The notes beneath the pieces are model-generated. The model was not told where the DNA came from. It saw only the letters and a list, made by a program, of their open reading frames with translations, and searched no databases. Shown one piece after another: positions 1 through 7,212 of a DNA stretch of 14,415 nucleotides; positions within the stretch are counted from its first letter, which is position 1, and each line of letters starts with the position of its first letter. A program made the position numbers and the translations under genes. The DNA comes from Candidatus Thorarchaeota archaeon (GTDB taxonomy: Archaea; Asgardarchaeota; Thorarchaeia; Thorarchaeales; Thorarchaeaceae). Where the stretch lies: assembly GCA_016840385.1 (NCBI GenBank), contig JAEOSL010000087.1, positions 1 to 14,415 of the forward strand. The letters are read 5' to 3'.

Positions 1-548
1 GAGGAAATAATGATGGGGATGGGGATGGAGTAAACAATCTATATGAAGCTGATAACTCACTTTTGTATCTCAATGCATTCCATTGGCTATTGCAGCACAA
101 TGAACCAACTGTGACACTAACTTTTCCAAATGGTGGTCAAGTTCTAAATGGTACGCAAATGATTACCTGGAATTCTACAGATGCAGATGGAGATTCACTG
201 ACCTTTGAAGTACTCTATAGTGACAACAATGGAGCTGATTGGACCTCGCTTGCTACCAGTATCACAGTCAATCAGTTTGCATGGAATACAACTGCTCTCG
301 ATGATGGAACTCAATACTTGATTCGTGTAATCGCATCAGATAGTGAATCTAGTGTATTCGATGAATCCGACAGTGTCTTTGAACTGGATAATTTTGCAGG
401 TGGTCTTCCATTTGGTATTGACACGAATACATTGTTGCTAATAGCAGCAATTATAGTCATAGTCATTATCCTCGGATACCTATGCAGTAGAAGACGAGGT
501 GGTGGTAAACCCTCAAAGAAGTCTGGTTCTAAGAAGAAGAAGAAGTAA
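1..548 (+). CDS. C-terminal part of a secreted, membrane-anchored surface protein (5' end outside window)
   Basis: The frame is open from base 3 with no stop before it, so this is the end of a longer gene; the TTG at 63 is not its start. The fragment begins with an Asp/Gly/Asn-rich stretch (DGDGDGVNN), like the calcium-binding loops of thrombospondin type 3 or dockerin-like repeats. A beta-sandwich-like domain follows, from about the NEPTVTLTFPNGGQV stretch, resembling the Ig/fibronectin-like modules common in archaeal exoproteins. Near the C terminus is one hydrophobic helix (NTLLLIAAIIVIVIILGYLC), then Arg-Arg-Arg and a Lys-rich tail. That gives an outside domain, one membrane helix and a short basic cytoplasmic tail. 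N-glycosylation sequons (NGT, NST, NTT) fit an extracellular location. The exact function (S-layer-associated, adhesin or binding protein) cannot be read from this part. Confidence 0.85.
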   Translation, partial: GNNDGDGDGVNNLYEADNSLLYLNAFHWLLQHNEPTVTLTFPNGGQVLNGTQMITWNSTDADGDSLTFEVLYSDNNGADWTSLATSITVNQFAWNTTALDDGTQYLIRVIASDSESSVFDESDSVFELDNFAGGLPFGIDTNTLLLIAAIIVIVIILGYLCSRRRGGGKPSKKSGSKKKKK

Positions 549-559
549 AGTACAACCAA

Positions 560-610
560 ATGTAGGCCTGAGTGTAAAATGAAACACACAGGTCCTACAT
601 CAGTTTTTTT
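560..610 (+). terminator. Hairpin plus T-tract terminator after the surface-protein gene
   Basis: The left arm at 560-570 (ATGTAGGCCTG) pairs with the right arm at 589-600 (CAGGTCCTACAT), leaving a single bulged base. An inner GTGT (572-575) pairs with ACAC (584-587) across an A/A mismatch, extending the stem. A run of seven T (604-610) follows closely. It lies 12 bases after the stop codon at 548. Archaeal termination mainly needs the T-tract; the strong hairpin is an added feature that may protect the mRNA end. Confidence 0.7.
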
Positions 611-619
611 CTGTCGGTG

Positions 620-630
620 GATTAAAAAGA
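620..630 (+). promoter_or_regulatory. Possible TATA-like box before the nuclease-like gene
   Basis: An AT-rich stretch (GATTAAAAAGA) lies just after the upstream T-tract and 28-38 bases before the ATG at 658. That distance would give a leaderless or nearly leaderless transcript beginning close to the ATG. The call rests on composition and spacing only. Confidence 0.3.
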
Positions 631-657
631 TTGGAACCAAGGTCTTCTTTGAAGGAC

Positions 658-1389
658 ATGTCTCCGAATGCTGATGACATCGCACGCAGGGATTACCAAC
701 ATGGTCGGGTAGCGTATGCGTTTCAGTGGAATATGTCTAATCATCTTGTTTTGGGAAATAAGAAAGGAGACCTTGCTGCACTCTGGGCTCACTTGAAGAC
801 GATTCAGGCTGGTAAAATTCCAGAAGTTCTCTTTGCAGATCCCTTCTATATGCGCGCCTCTCGTTTACGTTTAGTTGCAATGTCGAAGGCAAAGAAAGTC
901 GGTTTTCGGAAGAAATTGGAAAGGACTGGTGCAATCACACAGAAAGTTGATGATGATCTCGTTCAGAAATTGCGGGAATATCATCGAGCTCGTAACGATC
1001 TTAGCTACTCTTCAGACCACGGGATTCTCAAAGAGTTCTTGCTGAATGATCCTGCTACACTTGCAATTGAAGTTCCAGTTTGGTCCGAGCGATACAAGAT
1101 TACTGGTCATATCGACCTCATTCGATTCGTTGATGGATGTATCCAAGTGTCTGACTATAAACCCGGCACGTTGGAAACCACAAAAACAAGATTTCTGAAT
1201 TCATTACCACAGGTTTCAGCATACGGTGAGATGATGGCACTACATCTGCTAGGAACGCTGCGAGCAGCTCTTGAGGCACCACTATTGCCCAAAATACAGT
1301 GTTGCATTTTTGACACTCACTCTTGCTGGAAATTTGGTGCAGAAATGTTTGTGCAGTTGCAAGAAACAGGACAGCTAAGGGATTTCTAG
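658..1389 (+). CDS. PD-(D/E)XK nuclease-like protein (RecB/Cas4-type motifs)
   Basis: The second half carries the motif series of PD-(D/E)XK nucleases of the RecB/Cas4 type: Glu138 in IEVPV, Asp153 in GHID, Asp166-x-Lys168 in VSDYKPG, and Gln185-xxx-Tyr189 in QVSAY. These would form the metal-dependent active site and predict a cytoplasmic DNA nuclease. The N-terminal 130 residues are basic and helical and match no family I recognise. I see no four-cysteine Fe-S cluster pattern, which argues against a true Cas4. Two starts are possible: TTG at 631 (252 aa) and ATG at 658 (243 aa). I chose ATG 658 because neither has a clear Shine-Dalgarno sequence and the AT-rich box at 620-630 would make the TTG untranscribed. 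The gene ends tail to tail with the transglutaminase-like gene; both stop codons share the tetramer CTAG. Confidence 0.75.
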   Translation: MSPNADDIARRDYQHGRVAYAFQWNMSNHLVLGNKKGDLAALWAHLKTIQAGKIPEVLFADPFYMRASRLRLVAMSKAKKVGFRKKLERTGAITQKVDDDLVQKLREYHRARNDLSYSSDHGILKEFLLNDPATLAIEVPVWSERYKITGHIDLIRFVDGCIQVSDYKPGTLETTKTRFLNSLPQVSAYGEMMALHLLGTLRAALEAPLLPKIQCCIFDTHSCWKFGAEMFVQLQETGQLRDF

Positions 1390-2225
1390 TTCTTCCCATT
1401 TTCAATAATCGTCATTTTCACTTCTTCTTCTACTGAAGGTGCTTCGGTGGCAATACCACTCCATTTCAATTGAAGCGTAGGTCTCTCAGATACAAGACCT
1501 TCACGAATCCTTGAGAAGTAGTGCTCACTCATCCTTCCGAAGTTTCCTAATGCTGCATCAACAGGAATCCATCCCTTCCGTTCCAGGAAGACTTCGGACC
1601 AAGCGTGAGGTTCGGGTTCACTCTTACCGCCACGATAGAAATGACCAACTACTCTCCGTGCTGGAATTTTGACTGTTCGAAGAAGTGCAATGAAAAGATC
1701 CGCATGTTCGTCACAGTCTCCTTCCTTTTCACGAACCGCTCTTGCTGCTCCCTTTCTTTCTTCAAGAAGCGTCTTTAATTTCACACTGTCCCGCACTATA
1801 TCGTAAGCTAATCTAGCATAGGACTCATCATCACCAGTTCTCTCTGCCATTCTCTCCGACATTTCTTGGATGATATCATCATCAATTTCCCAATATTTCT
1901 GGAATGAACAGTATAACCCTCTGTTGCGAGCTATTGTTTCTTGTGACGTTTCCTGCTGTTCCATCAACCAATCTCTTGTTGTTGTATCAATTCTTAATAT
2001 CACGGTTGGTGAAAAGCTCTCCCCAGGATTAATCTCTGGGACTTTGATAATCGCTACCATGTTCTTTTCTGCGCGTTCTTTAACTCTAGCTGGAGGAAAG
2101 ACATCAATCATTTCCACAAATTGATTATCCATATCAGTGAAAAGATGCCATGTCATTACACCTTTCTTCAGCTTAGCAGAACCTCTATTGTGAATATTCG
2201 CTTGCATCTCTATCCGTAGGCGCAT
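1386..2225 (-). CDS. Transglutaminase-like cysteine protease-fold protein
   Basis: The 279-aa protein has a transglutaminase core with a visible triad: Cys171 in EGDCDEHADLF, His207 in EPHAWSEVF and Asp223 in WIPVDAALGNFG. The spacing is that of the Transglut_core family, whose archaeal and bacterial members are mostly proteases or amidases, though some cross-link proteins. Residues 1-110 form a beta-rich N-terminal region (PPARVKE, NPGESFSPTVILRID), similar to the domain that often precedes the core in bacterial relatives. There is no signal peptide or membrane segment, so it is probably cytoplasmic, unlike many relatives. The ATG at 2225 is preceded by GAGGTT with a proper spacer, which supports the start. 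It is divergent from the coiled-coil gene at 2341, sharing a 115-bp intergenic region. The substrate is unknown. Confidence 0.85.
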   Translation of the reverse strand: MRLRIEMQANIHNRGSAKLKKGVMTWHLFTDMDNQFVEMIDVFPPARVKERAEKNMVAIIKVPEINPGESFSPTVILRIDTTTRDWLMEQQETSQETIARNRGLYCSFQKYWEIDDDIIQEMSERMAERTGDDESYARLAYDIVRDSVKLKTLLEERKGAARAVREKEGDCDEHADLFIALLRTVKIPARRVVGHFYRGGKSEPEPHAWSEVFLERKGWIPVDAALGNFGRMSEHYFSRIREGLVSERPTLQLKWSGIATEAPSVEEEVKMTIIENGKN

Positions 2226-2340
2226 CTTAGAACCTCTTTCTCAATCTAGAAATGCTCGGAGCTTTCCGCGAATAGATTTATCTGTTGTATACCCCTTCAT
2301 TCCATTTGTCCATCATGGGGATGGTACGCGAGGTTATCGC
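2226..2340. promoter_or_regulatory. Divergent promoter region between the transglutaminase-like and coiled-coil genes
   Basis: This 115-bp spacer serves two divergent genes. Each start has a GAGGTT ribosome binding site; for the plus-strand gene GAGGT is at 2330-2334, six bases before the ATG at 2341. An AT-rich core (TAGATTTATC, about 2274-2283) could act as a TATA-like element, but the direction cannot be assigned. Confidence 0.45.
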
Positions 2341-3795
2341 ATGACAAAGGATCCTGATAAAGACGATTATGAAAAAGCAGATCGTAAGGGAGTAGTTGAT
2401 GGTCTCCTAACAGAGCTTGGCGTCGATGATGAAATGAGAACAGAACTCATTGAATCTGGTCGTATGTCAAGTGACGTGATGCGAGTCGAGTCTGCTGATC
2501 AGGTCCGTCGCAGAATGGAAGTGGATACCAGCGTTGAGCGATTGCGAGATAGTCTCTCTTTGTTGGAACGGAACATTCTCACTGTGGATGGGACTATTGA
2601 TAGGATTGAGAGAGACCTCGTTCCTGTTGTATTATCATTCCTTGTCGGTTTGAAAGGTAATCTTGTCAGTATGAGGAACGACATCGTTTCGCAAAGTAAG
2701 CGTAAAGCAAAGACTAACCTTCAATCCATGTTCATAGATACTGTAGTCAAAGAAATTGTTGAAGGTGAATTCGTACGAATTGAGGAATCACTCACTTCTG
2801 GAATGTCAACCCCGATTCTTGAAAGAATGAGGGACCTTACTGAGGGAATGAAAGAATCGATGAAACTTACTCTGGAAGAACTAGCCACTTTGAAAGGTGG
2901 AGTTGATGACTATACCCAGAGGACTACGACCGAATTAGAGCATCTCTCTACCAAAGTTGGAATGAAACCCAGAATAGAGGTTCCTAAAGAAGTAGAAGAA
3001 AAATTAGCAAAGTTTGACCGAGAGGTCGATGGACTCAAACACGAACTTGGACTAGAAAAACAGAAACTAGAGAACCGTCTCAAAGAGAATGAAGAATTAC
3101 GACATACTGTAGCAGAGCTCAAGGTTAGAAATGATGATCTTGAAGATACAATGATGGATCTCAAAGCTGCTCCTAAAGTAGACCAAGATGTCCTTGTGGA
3201 ACTCAGACAGAGTGTAAAAACTCTTGAAGCCTCTAATGATGTTTTAGAAGAGAAAATCAAAGAAGCTGAAGCACGAGTTGAAGCATCGGATTTGAAAGCT
3301 ACAGAGTATCATGGAGATATCTCCAGAAACGAAGTTGAGATTGGAGACCTCCAGACAAAGATCCGCCAATTAGAAGAACAAATGGGTTCAACTGGAACTC
3401 GACTTGAAGAGATGGAAGAGCTACGAGCGCGACTTCGTTCGTACGAATCTGGTGATAAAGCAAGAGAACTTGAAAGAATCAAGACTGAATTAGAAAGAAC
3501 AACTGCAAGTCTTGAAAGAGTAACAACAGACTTTGATGATGCCAAAGCCAAGTTAACTCAATCTGAGGAAAACATTGAGGGATACATGGGACTCATGGAT
3601 AGCACTGAGAAAACAAAGGCATTTCTAATGGTTGAAGATAATGGTCAGATGGCTATCCGCGAGATTGCACGAGCTCTAGGTGTTGCACCTGCCATTGTAA
3701 TGAAATGGGCAGAGGAATTCCAATCTCTTGGTATTGCTTGGGTTGTAGACGGTACTACACTTGTTCACAGAGACCATATGGGAAAGACTGAGTAA
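2341..3795 (+). CDS. Long coiled-coil protein with C-terminal winged-helix-like domain
   Basis: The 484-aa protein has no signal peptide or membrane segment. Residues 1-210 are mostly helical, with one hydrophobic helix (VPVVLSFLVGLKGNLV, 94-109) too short and mixed to be a clear membrane span. Residues about 215-415 are rich in Glu, Lys and Leu with heptad-like spacing and form a long coiled coil. Residues about 422-476 look like a winged helix (AIREIARALGVAPAIVMKWA, then a GIAWVVDGTTLVHR wing), so the protein may bind DNA or a partner through its C terminus. No Walker ATPase motif is present, so it is not an SMC or Rad50 protein. The ATG at 2341 has GAGGT six bases upstream. The protein at 10394-11071 has the same overall plan. 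The function is unknown; a scaffold or chromatin-associated role is only a guess. Confidence 0.8.
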   Translation: MTKDPDKDDYEKADRKGVVDGLLTELGVDDEMRTELIESGRMSSDVMRVESADQVRRRMEVDTSVERLRDSLSLLERNILTVDGTIDRIERDLVPVVLSFLVGLKGNLVSMRNDIVSQSKRKAKTNLQSMFIDTVVKEIVEGEFVRIEESLTSGMSTPILERMRDLTEGMKESMKLTLEELATLKGGVDDYTQRTTTELEHLSTKVGMKPRIEVPKEVEEKLAKFDREVDGLKHELGLEKQKLENRLKENEELRHTVAELKVRNDDLEDTMMDLKAAPKVDQDVLVELRQSVKTLEASNDVLEEKIKEAEARVEASDLKATEYHGDISRNEVEIGDLQTKIRQLEEQMGSTGTRLEEMEELRARLRSYESGDKARELERIKTELERTTASLERVTTDFDDAKAKLTQSEENIEGYMGLMDSTEKTKAFLMVEDNGQMAIREIARALGVAPAIVMKWAEEFQSLGIAWVVDGTTLVHRDHMGKTE

Positions 3796-4242
3796 TCATT
3801 CAATATCTTGAACCTTGTTCATGAATTGAACGACTTCGATAAGACTCTCAATCTTCATTGCATTAGTGTACAAATTCTCAAGAGCTTGTTTGTTCGGAGT
3901 ATCGTTCTGTACATACTGTCTGAATGCGGGTCTGAGCATTCTGTCCAAATATGTCGTTCGAAGATTTTCCAATGCATCTATGAGACCTTGATTCAACTGA
4001 CCAGATTCCAGCGCAGTCTTCACATTTGATAGGCATCCGTAGCAGTCACCATTTCCTGTAATCCTAAGCTTTTTGACACTCAGCGTCTTTTTTGCCAGTT
4101 TTACATACTCATCCTCAGCTCTATAATAATCCTTCACGGCAAGGAACTTTGTTTTTGAACACTCGTCGAAGAATGATTTACTTCGGCCGGATGCAGCATT
4201 GAAGAGATTACCTATCCTTTCAAGCTCTTTAGGATTGGTCAT
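3796..4242 (-). CDS. Small helical protein of unknown function with a CxxC pair
   Basis: The 148-aa protein is predicted to be mostly alpha-helical and is probably cytosolic. Its only clear motif is Cys67-x-x-Cys70 in GDCYGCLSNV, plus a single Cys28; a lone CxxC could be redox-active or half of a metal site formed by dimerisation. I recognise no family. The ATG at 4242 is fixed because an in-frame stop lies just upstream; there is no clear Shine-Dalgarno sequence. Its stop codon (3796-3798) directly abuts the stop of the coiled-coil gene (3793-3795) with no base between. It is divergent from amrS, separated by 75 bases. Coding is supported by length, composition and exact packing between neighbours. 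Confidence 0.65.
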   Translation of the reverse strand: MTNPKELERIGNLFNAASGRSKSFFDECSKTKFLAVKDYYRAEDEYVKLAKKTLSVKKLRITGNGDCYGCLSNVKTALESGQLNQGLIDALENLRTTYLDRMLRPAFRQYVQNDTPNKQALENLYTNAMKIESLIEVVQFMNKVQDIE

Positions 4243-4317
4243 GGATTAAACCATGTCTTAGTTGGAATATTTCCTTTTAATGATGTCTCTGAATGAATTC
4301 ATTTACTTTGGAAGAGT

Positions 4318-5409
4318 ATGAACCGTAAGAGCGATAAGCTTCGTATTGAGTGTACTATTGCGATGAGAGAGGCTGTCCTATATTCTACTCTAAAGTCCGG
4401 TGTGCGTTGTGATCTATGCGCAAGAAGATGTGTTCTCCATGATGGAGAAGTCGGAATCTGTCGAGTCCGTCATGTGAAAGATGGGAAATTGTATACCTCA
4501 GTTTACGGATTGATAGATGGGATGGCTGCAGATCCAATTGAGAAGAAACCCCTATTCCACTTTGCACCTGGAAGTAATGCCTTTTCTATAAGCACATCAT
4601 CGTGTAACTTCCGTTGTCAGTTCTGCTTGAACTACCATTCCGCTCACCGAGAAACACCAGTGGGTGAGAAACTGTTTCCCTCGAGTATCATTACTTTGGC
4701 TGAGAAGTACAACTGTGGAGGGATTACATATACGTATACCGAGCCTACGGTATTCATGGAGTTCGCACATGACACCGCAAAAATCGCCCATGAAAAAGGA
4801 ATGTACAACACCTTTGTGACTAATGGATACATGACTCCTGAGGCAATAGACTACATTGCTCCGTACCTCGATGCAGCCTCAGTAAACTTCAAGGGCAGCG
4901 GTAACAAGAATTTCTACAATGAACTGATGTCTGTACCAAAAGTTGAGCCTATATTCACATGTATGAAACGAATGAAAGAGAAAGATATCTTGATTGAAAT
5001 AACTAATCTGATAATTCCAGAAGTCGGAGATCATCCTGAAGATACTAAACAACTAGCTGAATGGACCGTTGAGAATCTTGGACCTCGCACTCCATTTCAT
5101 ATCACTGCCTTTTCTCCAACTTACAAACTTACGAATATTCCAAGAACTCCAGTTGCCATGCTTGAAAAGCATCTCAATATTGCCAAGGATGCTGGTCTTG
5201 AGTTCGTTTACTCTGGAAATATTGCAGGACACGATTATGAGAATACATACTGCCCAAATTGTGGTTTCAAGGCTGTAGAACGTTACTCTGTTTTTCTAAA
5301 ATCTAACAATCTTAATGAGGATGGTCGGTGCCCTGAATGTAACACTGACCTCAATATTTCTGGTGTGAAATGGATGGTCCGCGGAAAAGGTAAATCGAGA
5401 TTCTTTTGA
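4318..5409 (+). CDS. amrS: AmmeMemoRadiSam-system radical SAM enzyme AmrS
   Basis: The 363-aa protein matches AmrS from end to end. An N-terminal cysteine cluster (Cys31, 34, 38, 48 in CDLCARRCVL...GICRV) is followed by the family signature DPIEKKPLFHF and then the radical SAM motif CNFRCQFC (Cys96, 100, 103), which holds the 4Fe-4S cluster that cleaves S-adenosylmethionine. The C terminus adds CPNC (312-315) and CPEC (338-341), a zinc-ribbon-like pair. AmrS is named for its association with AMMECR1 (AmrA) and Memo (AmrB) proteins, neither of which is in this window; the reaction catalysed is not established as far as I know. Met16 (base 4363, MREAVLY) aligns with the usual family start and is an alternative; ATG 4318 has only a close GGAAGAG upstream. 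The DUF2797 gene follows nine bases later. Confidence 0.9.
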   Translation: MNRKSDKLRIECTIAMREAVLYSTLKSGVRCDLCARRCVLHDGEVGICRVRHVKDGKLYTSVYGLIDGMAADPIEKKPLFHFAPGSNAFSISTSSCNFRCQFCLNYHSAHRETPVGEKLFPSSIITLAEKYNCGGITYTYTEPTVFMEFAHDTAKIAHEKGMYNTFVTNGYMTPEAIDYIAPYLDAASVNFKGSGNKNFYNELMSVPKVEPIFTCMKRMKEKDILIEITNLIIPEVGDHPEDTKQLAEWTVENLGPRTPFHITAFSPTYKLTNIPRTPVAMLEKHLNIAKDAGLEFVYSGNIAGHDYENTYCPNCGFKAVERYSVFLKSNNLNEDGRCPECNTDLNISGVKWMVRGKGKSRFF

Positions 5410-5418
5410 GGTTAGAAT

Positions 5419-6312
5419 ATGCAAGTTGCTGATGTTACTTGGCGAATGGTTAATGGGAATCAGTTCGAATCAGGTCTAAGAATCTGGAGAGAAGGAGAGC
5501 AAACACCAAGCTTTCTACCATTACCTCCCGGAAAAAAGATATCCTGGGAGATTCGAGGACCCAAGAGATGTATTGGTAATATCAATGAGTCTGGGAAACT
5601 CGTTCCTTGCCCAGAGAATTCTGTAATTCTCGACAATGGACAAAAATGTGGACCCTGTTCAGCAGGAGATATCGCTGATCCCTGCATTAGATGTGATGGT
5701 CAGCGCTGCGATGCAGTAGATGCAAGAAAGTTACAGTGTGAGGCTACTGATTATATCGTGTATGCCGTTGTCTTCAGTGACAAGACATTGAAAGTAGGAG
5801 TTTCATCTAAAAGACGTTCCCTCATTCGCTGGGTCGAACAGGGCGCAGATTATGCTGGTGTCCTTCGTGAAATTAGCGGTGGAAGGATAGCCCGCCGAGT
5901 TGAAGACAGAATTGGCAGACAACAAGGAGTTACGAAACAAGTTCGATCCGAACGAAAGACACGTGCCCTCATGGATCATCTCGAACTTGATGATGCTCAA
6001 TCAATAGTGCATAATTTCGCTGAGAATGCTAGTCATCTTGAATTGGATTCCGATGTGAAGCTTCAAGATCTCTCCCCCTTCTATTCGCTTGATGAGTTGA
6101 AGACTCAACCTGCTATTTGGAGGAAGAGGTCTCAACCAATCGATGGACGTACTATTGTCGGAACTGTAGTTGGAATGAAAGGGTCTTTGATTGTGACCTC
6201 AATTGATTCCTCTCTGTTAGTCGTGGATCTTAAACAAATAGTGGGATATTCGATCAATCAGGATTCAGATATTACCATGGTAACACAAACTGGCCTCATG
6301 GACTTTCTCTGA
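5419..6312 (+). CDS. DUF2797 family protein (zinc-binding, GIY-YIG-like)
   Basis: The 297-aa protein fits the DUF2797 family. The N-terminal part holds a cysteine-rich region (Cys51, 64, 77, 80, 89, 92, 97, 107, including CGPC and CIRCDGQRCD) suited to zinc binding. It is followed by DYIVYAVVFSDKTLKVGVS (111-129) and RWVEQGADYA (137-146), which resemble a GIY-YIG-like fold; RRVEDRI (159-165) may carry the equivalent acidic residue. The biochemical function of the family is not known to me; a nucleic-acid role is inferred from the fold resemblance. The ATG at 5419 has GAGGT at 5408-5412, overlapping the amrS stop codon, so the two genes are probably cotranscribed and translationally linked. 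Confidence 0.8.
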   Translation: MQVADVTWRMVNGNQFESGLRIWREGEQTPSFLPLPPGKKISWEIRGPKRCIGNINESGKLVPCPENSVILDNGQKCGPCSAGDIADPCIRCDGQRCDAVDARKLQCEATDYIVYAVVFSDKTLKVGVSSKRRSLIRWVEQGADYAGVLREISGGRIARRVEDRIGRQQGVTKQVRSERKTRALMDHLELDDAQSIVHNFAENASHLELDSDVKLQDLSPFYSLDELKTQPAIWRKRSQPIDGRTIVGTVVGMKGSLIVTSIDSSLLVVDLKQIVGYSINQDSDITMVTQTGLMDFL

Positions 6313-6338
6313 CAACTTATTTAGGGTGAGGTTACAGA

Positions 6339-6356
6339 GTGAAAGACAATGACTGA
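6339..6356 (+). other. Possible five-codon upstream ORF overlapping the next start codon
   Basis: GAGGT at 6328-6332 lies 16 bases before the ATG at 6349 but only six before a GTG at 6339. That GTG reads five codons and stops at TGA 6354-6356, inside the start of the longin/roadblock gene. Either the ribosome binding site is used at a long distance or a tiny leader is translated first and feeds the real start. This is speculative. Confidence 0.2.
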
Positions 6357-7212
6357 AGATGTGGAGGAGAAACCAGAGGTCCGCTATCTCTCTGTTGTAC
6401 GCAAAGAAGGTGGTGAGCCAATAATTGGCATCCCCTATCGTGAGATGTCAGTAGATCCTGATCTCGTTGCCTCCTTTGTTCTTGCAGTTATCATATTTGA
6501 AAATCGACAGCTGAAGAATTTCACAAAGGAAGGTTATGTTGTAGTCATTGAAGAGGGTGAATATGTAGTTGGACTACTCATTGTTGATCGTGTTGATGAT
6601 GATACTCCATACAGAAATGCACTGAAGACCGTGATTGAGAAATTTGAGGGTCTCTACGAAAATCAGATGATTGCCTGGAAGGGTGATATTAGACCTTTCA
6701 GAGAATTTGCATTAGATATCTTACAAATCTACCCATATCGAGATTTGAGTCTGAAGATGATTCCACGGTTGTTGGCCAAGTCTGATGCAACTCCAGATTA
6801 CCAAGCACAAATACCTTGGAGTGTTGGCGAAACCGATGAAAAATTGCAGGTAATTCTCGGATACATCAACGGCAAACGCACAATAGAAGAGATAATGAAT
6901 CAATCAGAGTATGAAGACTCAGAGGTACTAGCTATACTCTCGATGCTTGAAAGATACAAGTGGATTGCACTTACTCGAAAACTCGAAGATTCTTCTATTC
7001 TTGTGAAGGTGATGGACCCTCCCATGTTCCTTGTTGGAGTATATGGTGAGCAATTGACAAGCATTGTAGAACAGTGTGATGGAAAGAAGACCCTTGCAGC
7101 AATTTGTGAAGCATTACCTTACAATCTAGAGGCTGTAAAACTTGTAGCAAAGAATCTTATTGACGCTGGAGTACTCGGATACAGCGGTATTGACAAGGAG
7201 GTTGAGCTCTAA
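6349..7212 (+). CDS. Longin/roadblock-like domain protein with two C-terminal winged-helix-like segments (paralogue 1)
   Basis: The 287-aa protein begins with a longin/roadblock-like alpha-beta domain at about residues 10-128: YLSVVRKEGGEPIIGIPY, then the helix DPDLVASFVLAVIIF and strands VVVIEEGEYVVGLLIVD. Two repeated helix-turn-wing segments follow: about 160-210 (INGKRTIEEIMNQ...VLAILSMLERYKWI) and about 235-280 (CDGKKTLAAICEAL...VKLVAKNLIDAGVLGY). These resemble the small winged helices found at the C termini of roadblock and DUF4388-type signalling proteins. Roadblock and longin domains typically bind small Ras-like GTPases, so a regulatory or scaffolding role in the cytoplasm is likely, but no GTPase gene is in the window. 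The gene is followed by its paralogue with a one-base overlap (TAATG). Its GAGGT site is unusually far (16 bases) from the ATG. Confidence 0.75.
   Translation: MTEDVEEKPEVRYLSVVRKEGGEPIIGIPYREMSVDPDLVASFVLAVIIFENRQLKNFTKEGYVVVIEEGEYVVGLLIVDRVDDDTPYRNALKTVIEKFEGLYENQMIAWKGDIRPFREFALDILQIYPYRDLSLKMIPRLLAKSDATPDYQAQIPWSVGETDEKLQVILGYINGKRTIEEIMNQSEYEDSEVLAILSMLERYKWIALTRKLEDSSILVKVMDPPMFLVGVYGEQLTSIVEQCDGKKTLAAICEALPYNLEAVKLVAKNLIDAGVLGYSGIDKEVEL

Noticed and set aside
311..685. 124-codon frame on the minus strand across the end of the surface-protein gene
   Set aside because: It is antisense to the membrane helix and polylysine tail and crosses the terminator hairpin; its sequence is low-complexity Phe/Leu, as expected of an antisense shadow.
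658..1389. Cas4 of a CRISPR system
   Set aside because: RecB-type motifs are present, but there is no four-cysteine Fe-S pattern, no other cas gene and no repeat-spacer array.
2910..3260. 116-codon Ser/Phe-rich minus-strand frame
   Set aside because: It is the reverse reading of Glu/Lys-rich coiled-coil codons, which commonly gives Ser/Phe/Leu-rich false frames.
2341..3795. SMC or Rad50-type ATPase
   Set aside because: The coiled coil is long, but no Walker A or B motif or ABC signature is present at either end.
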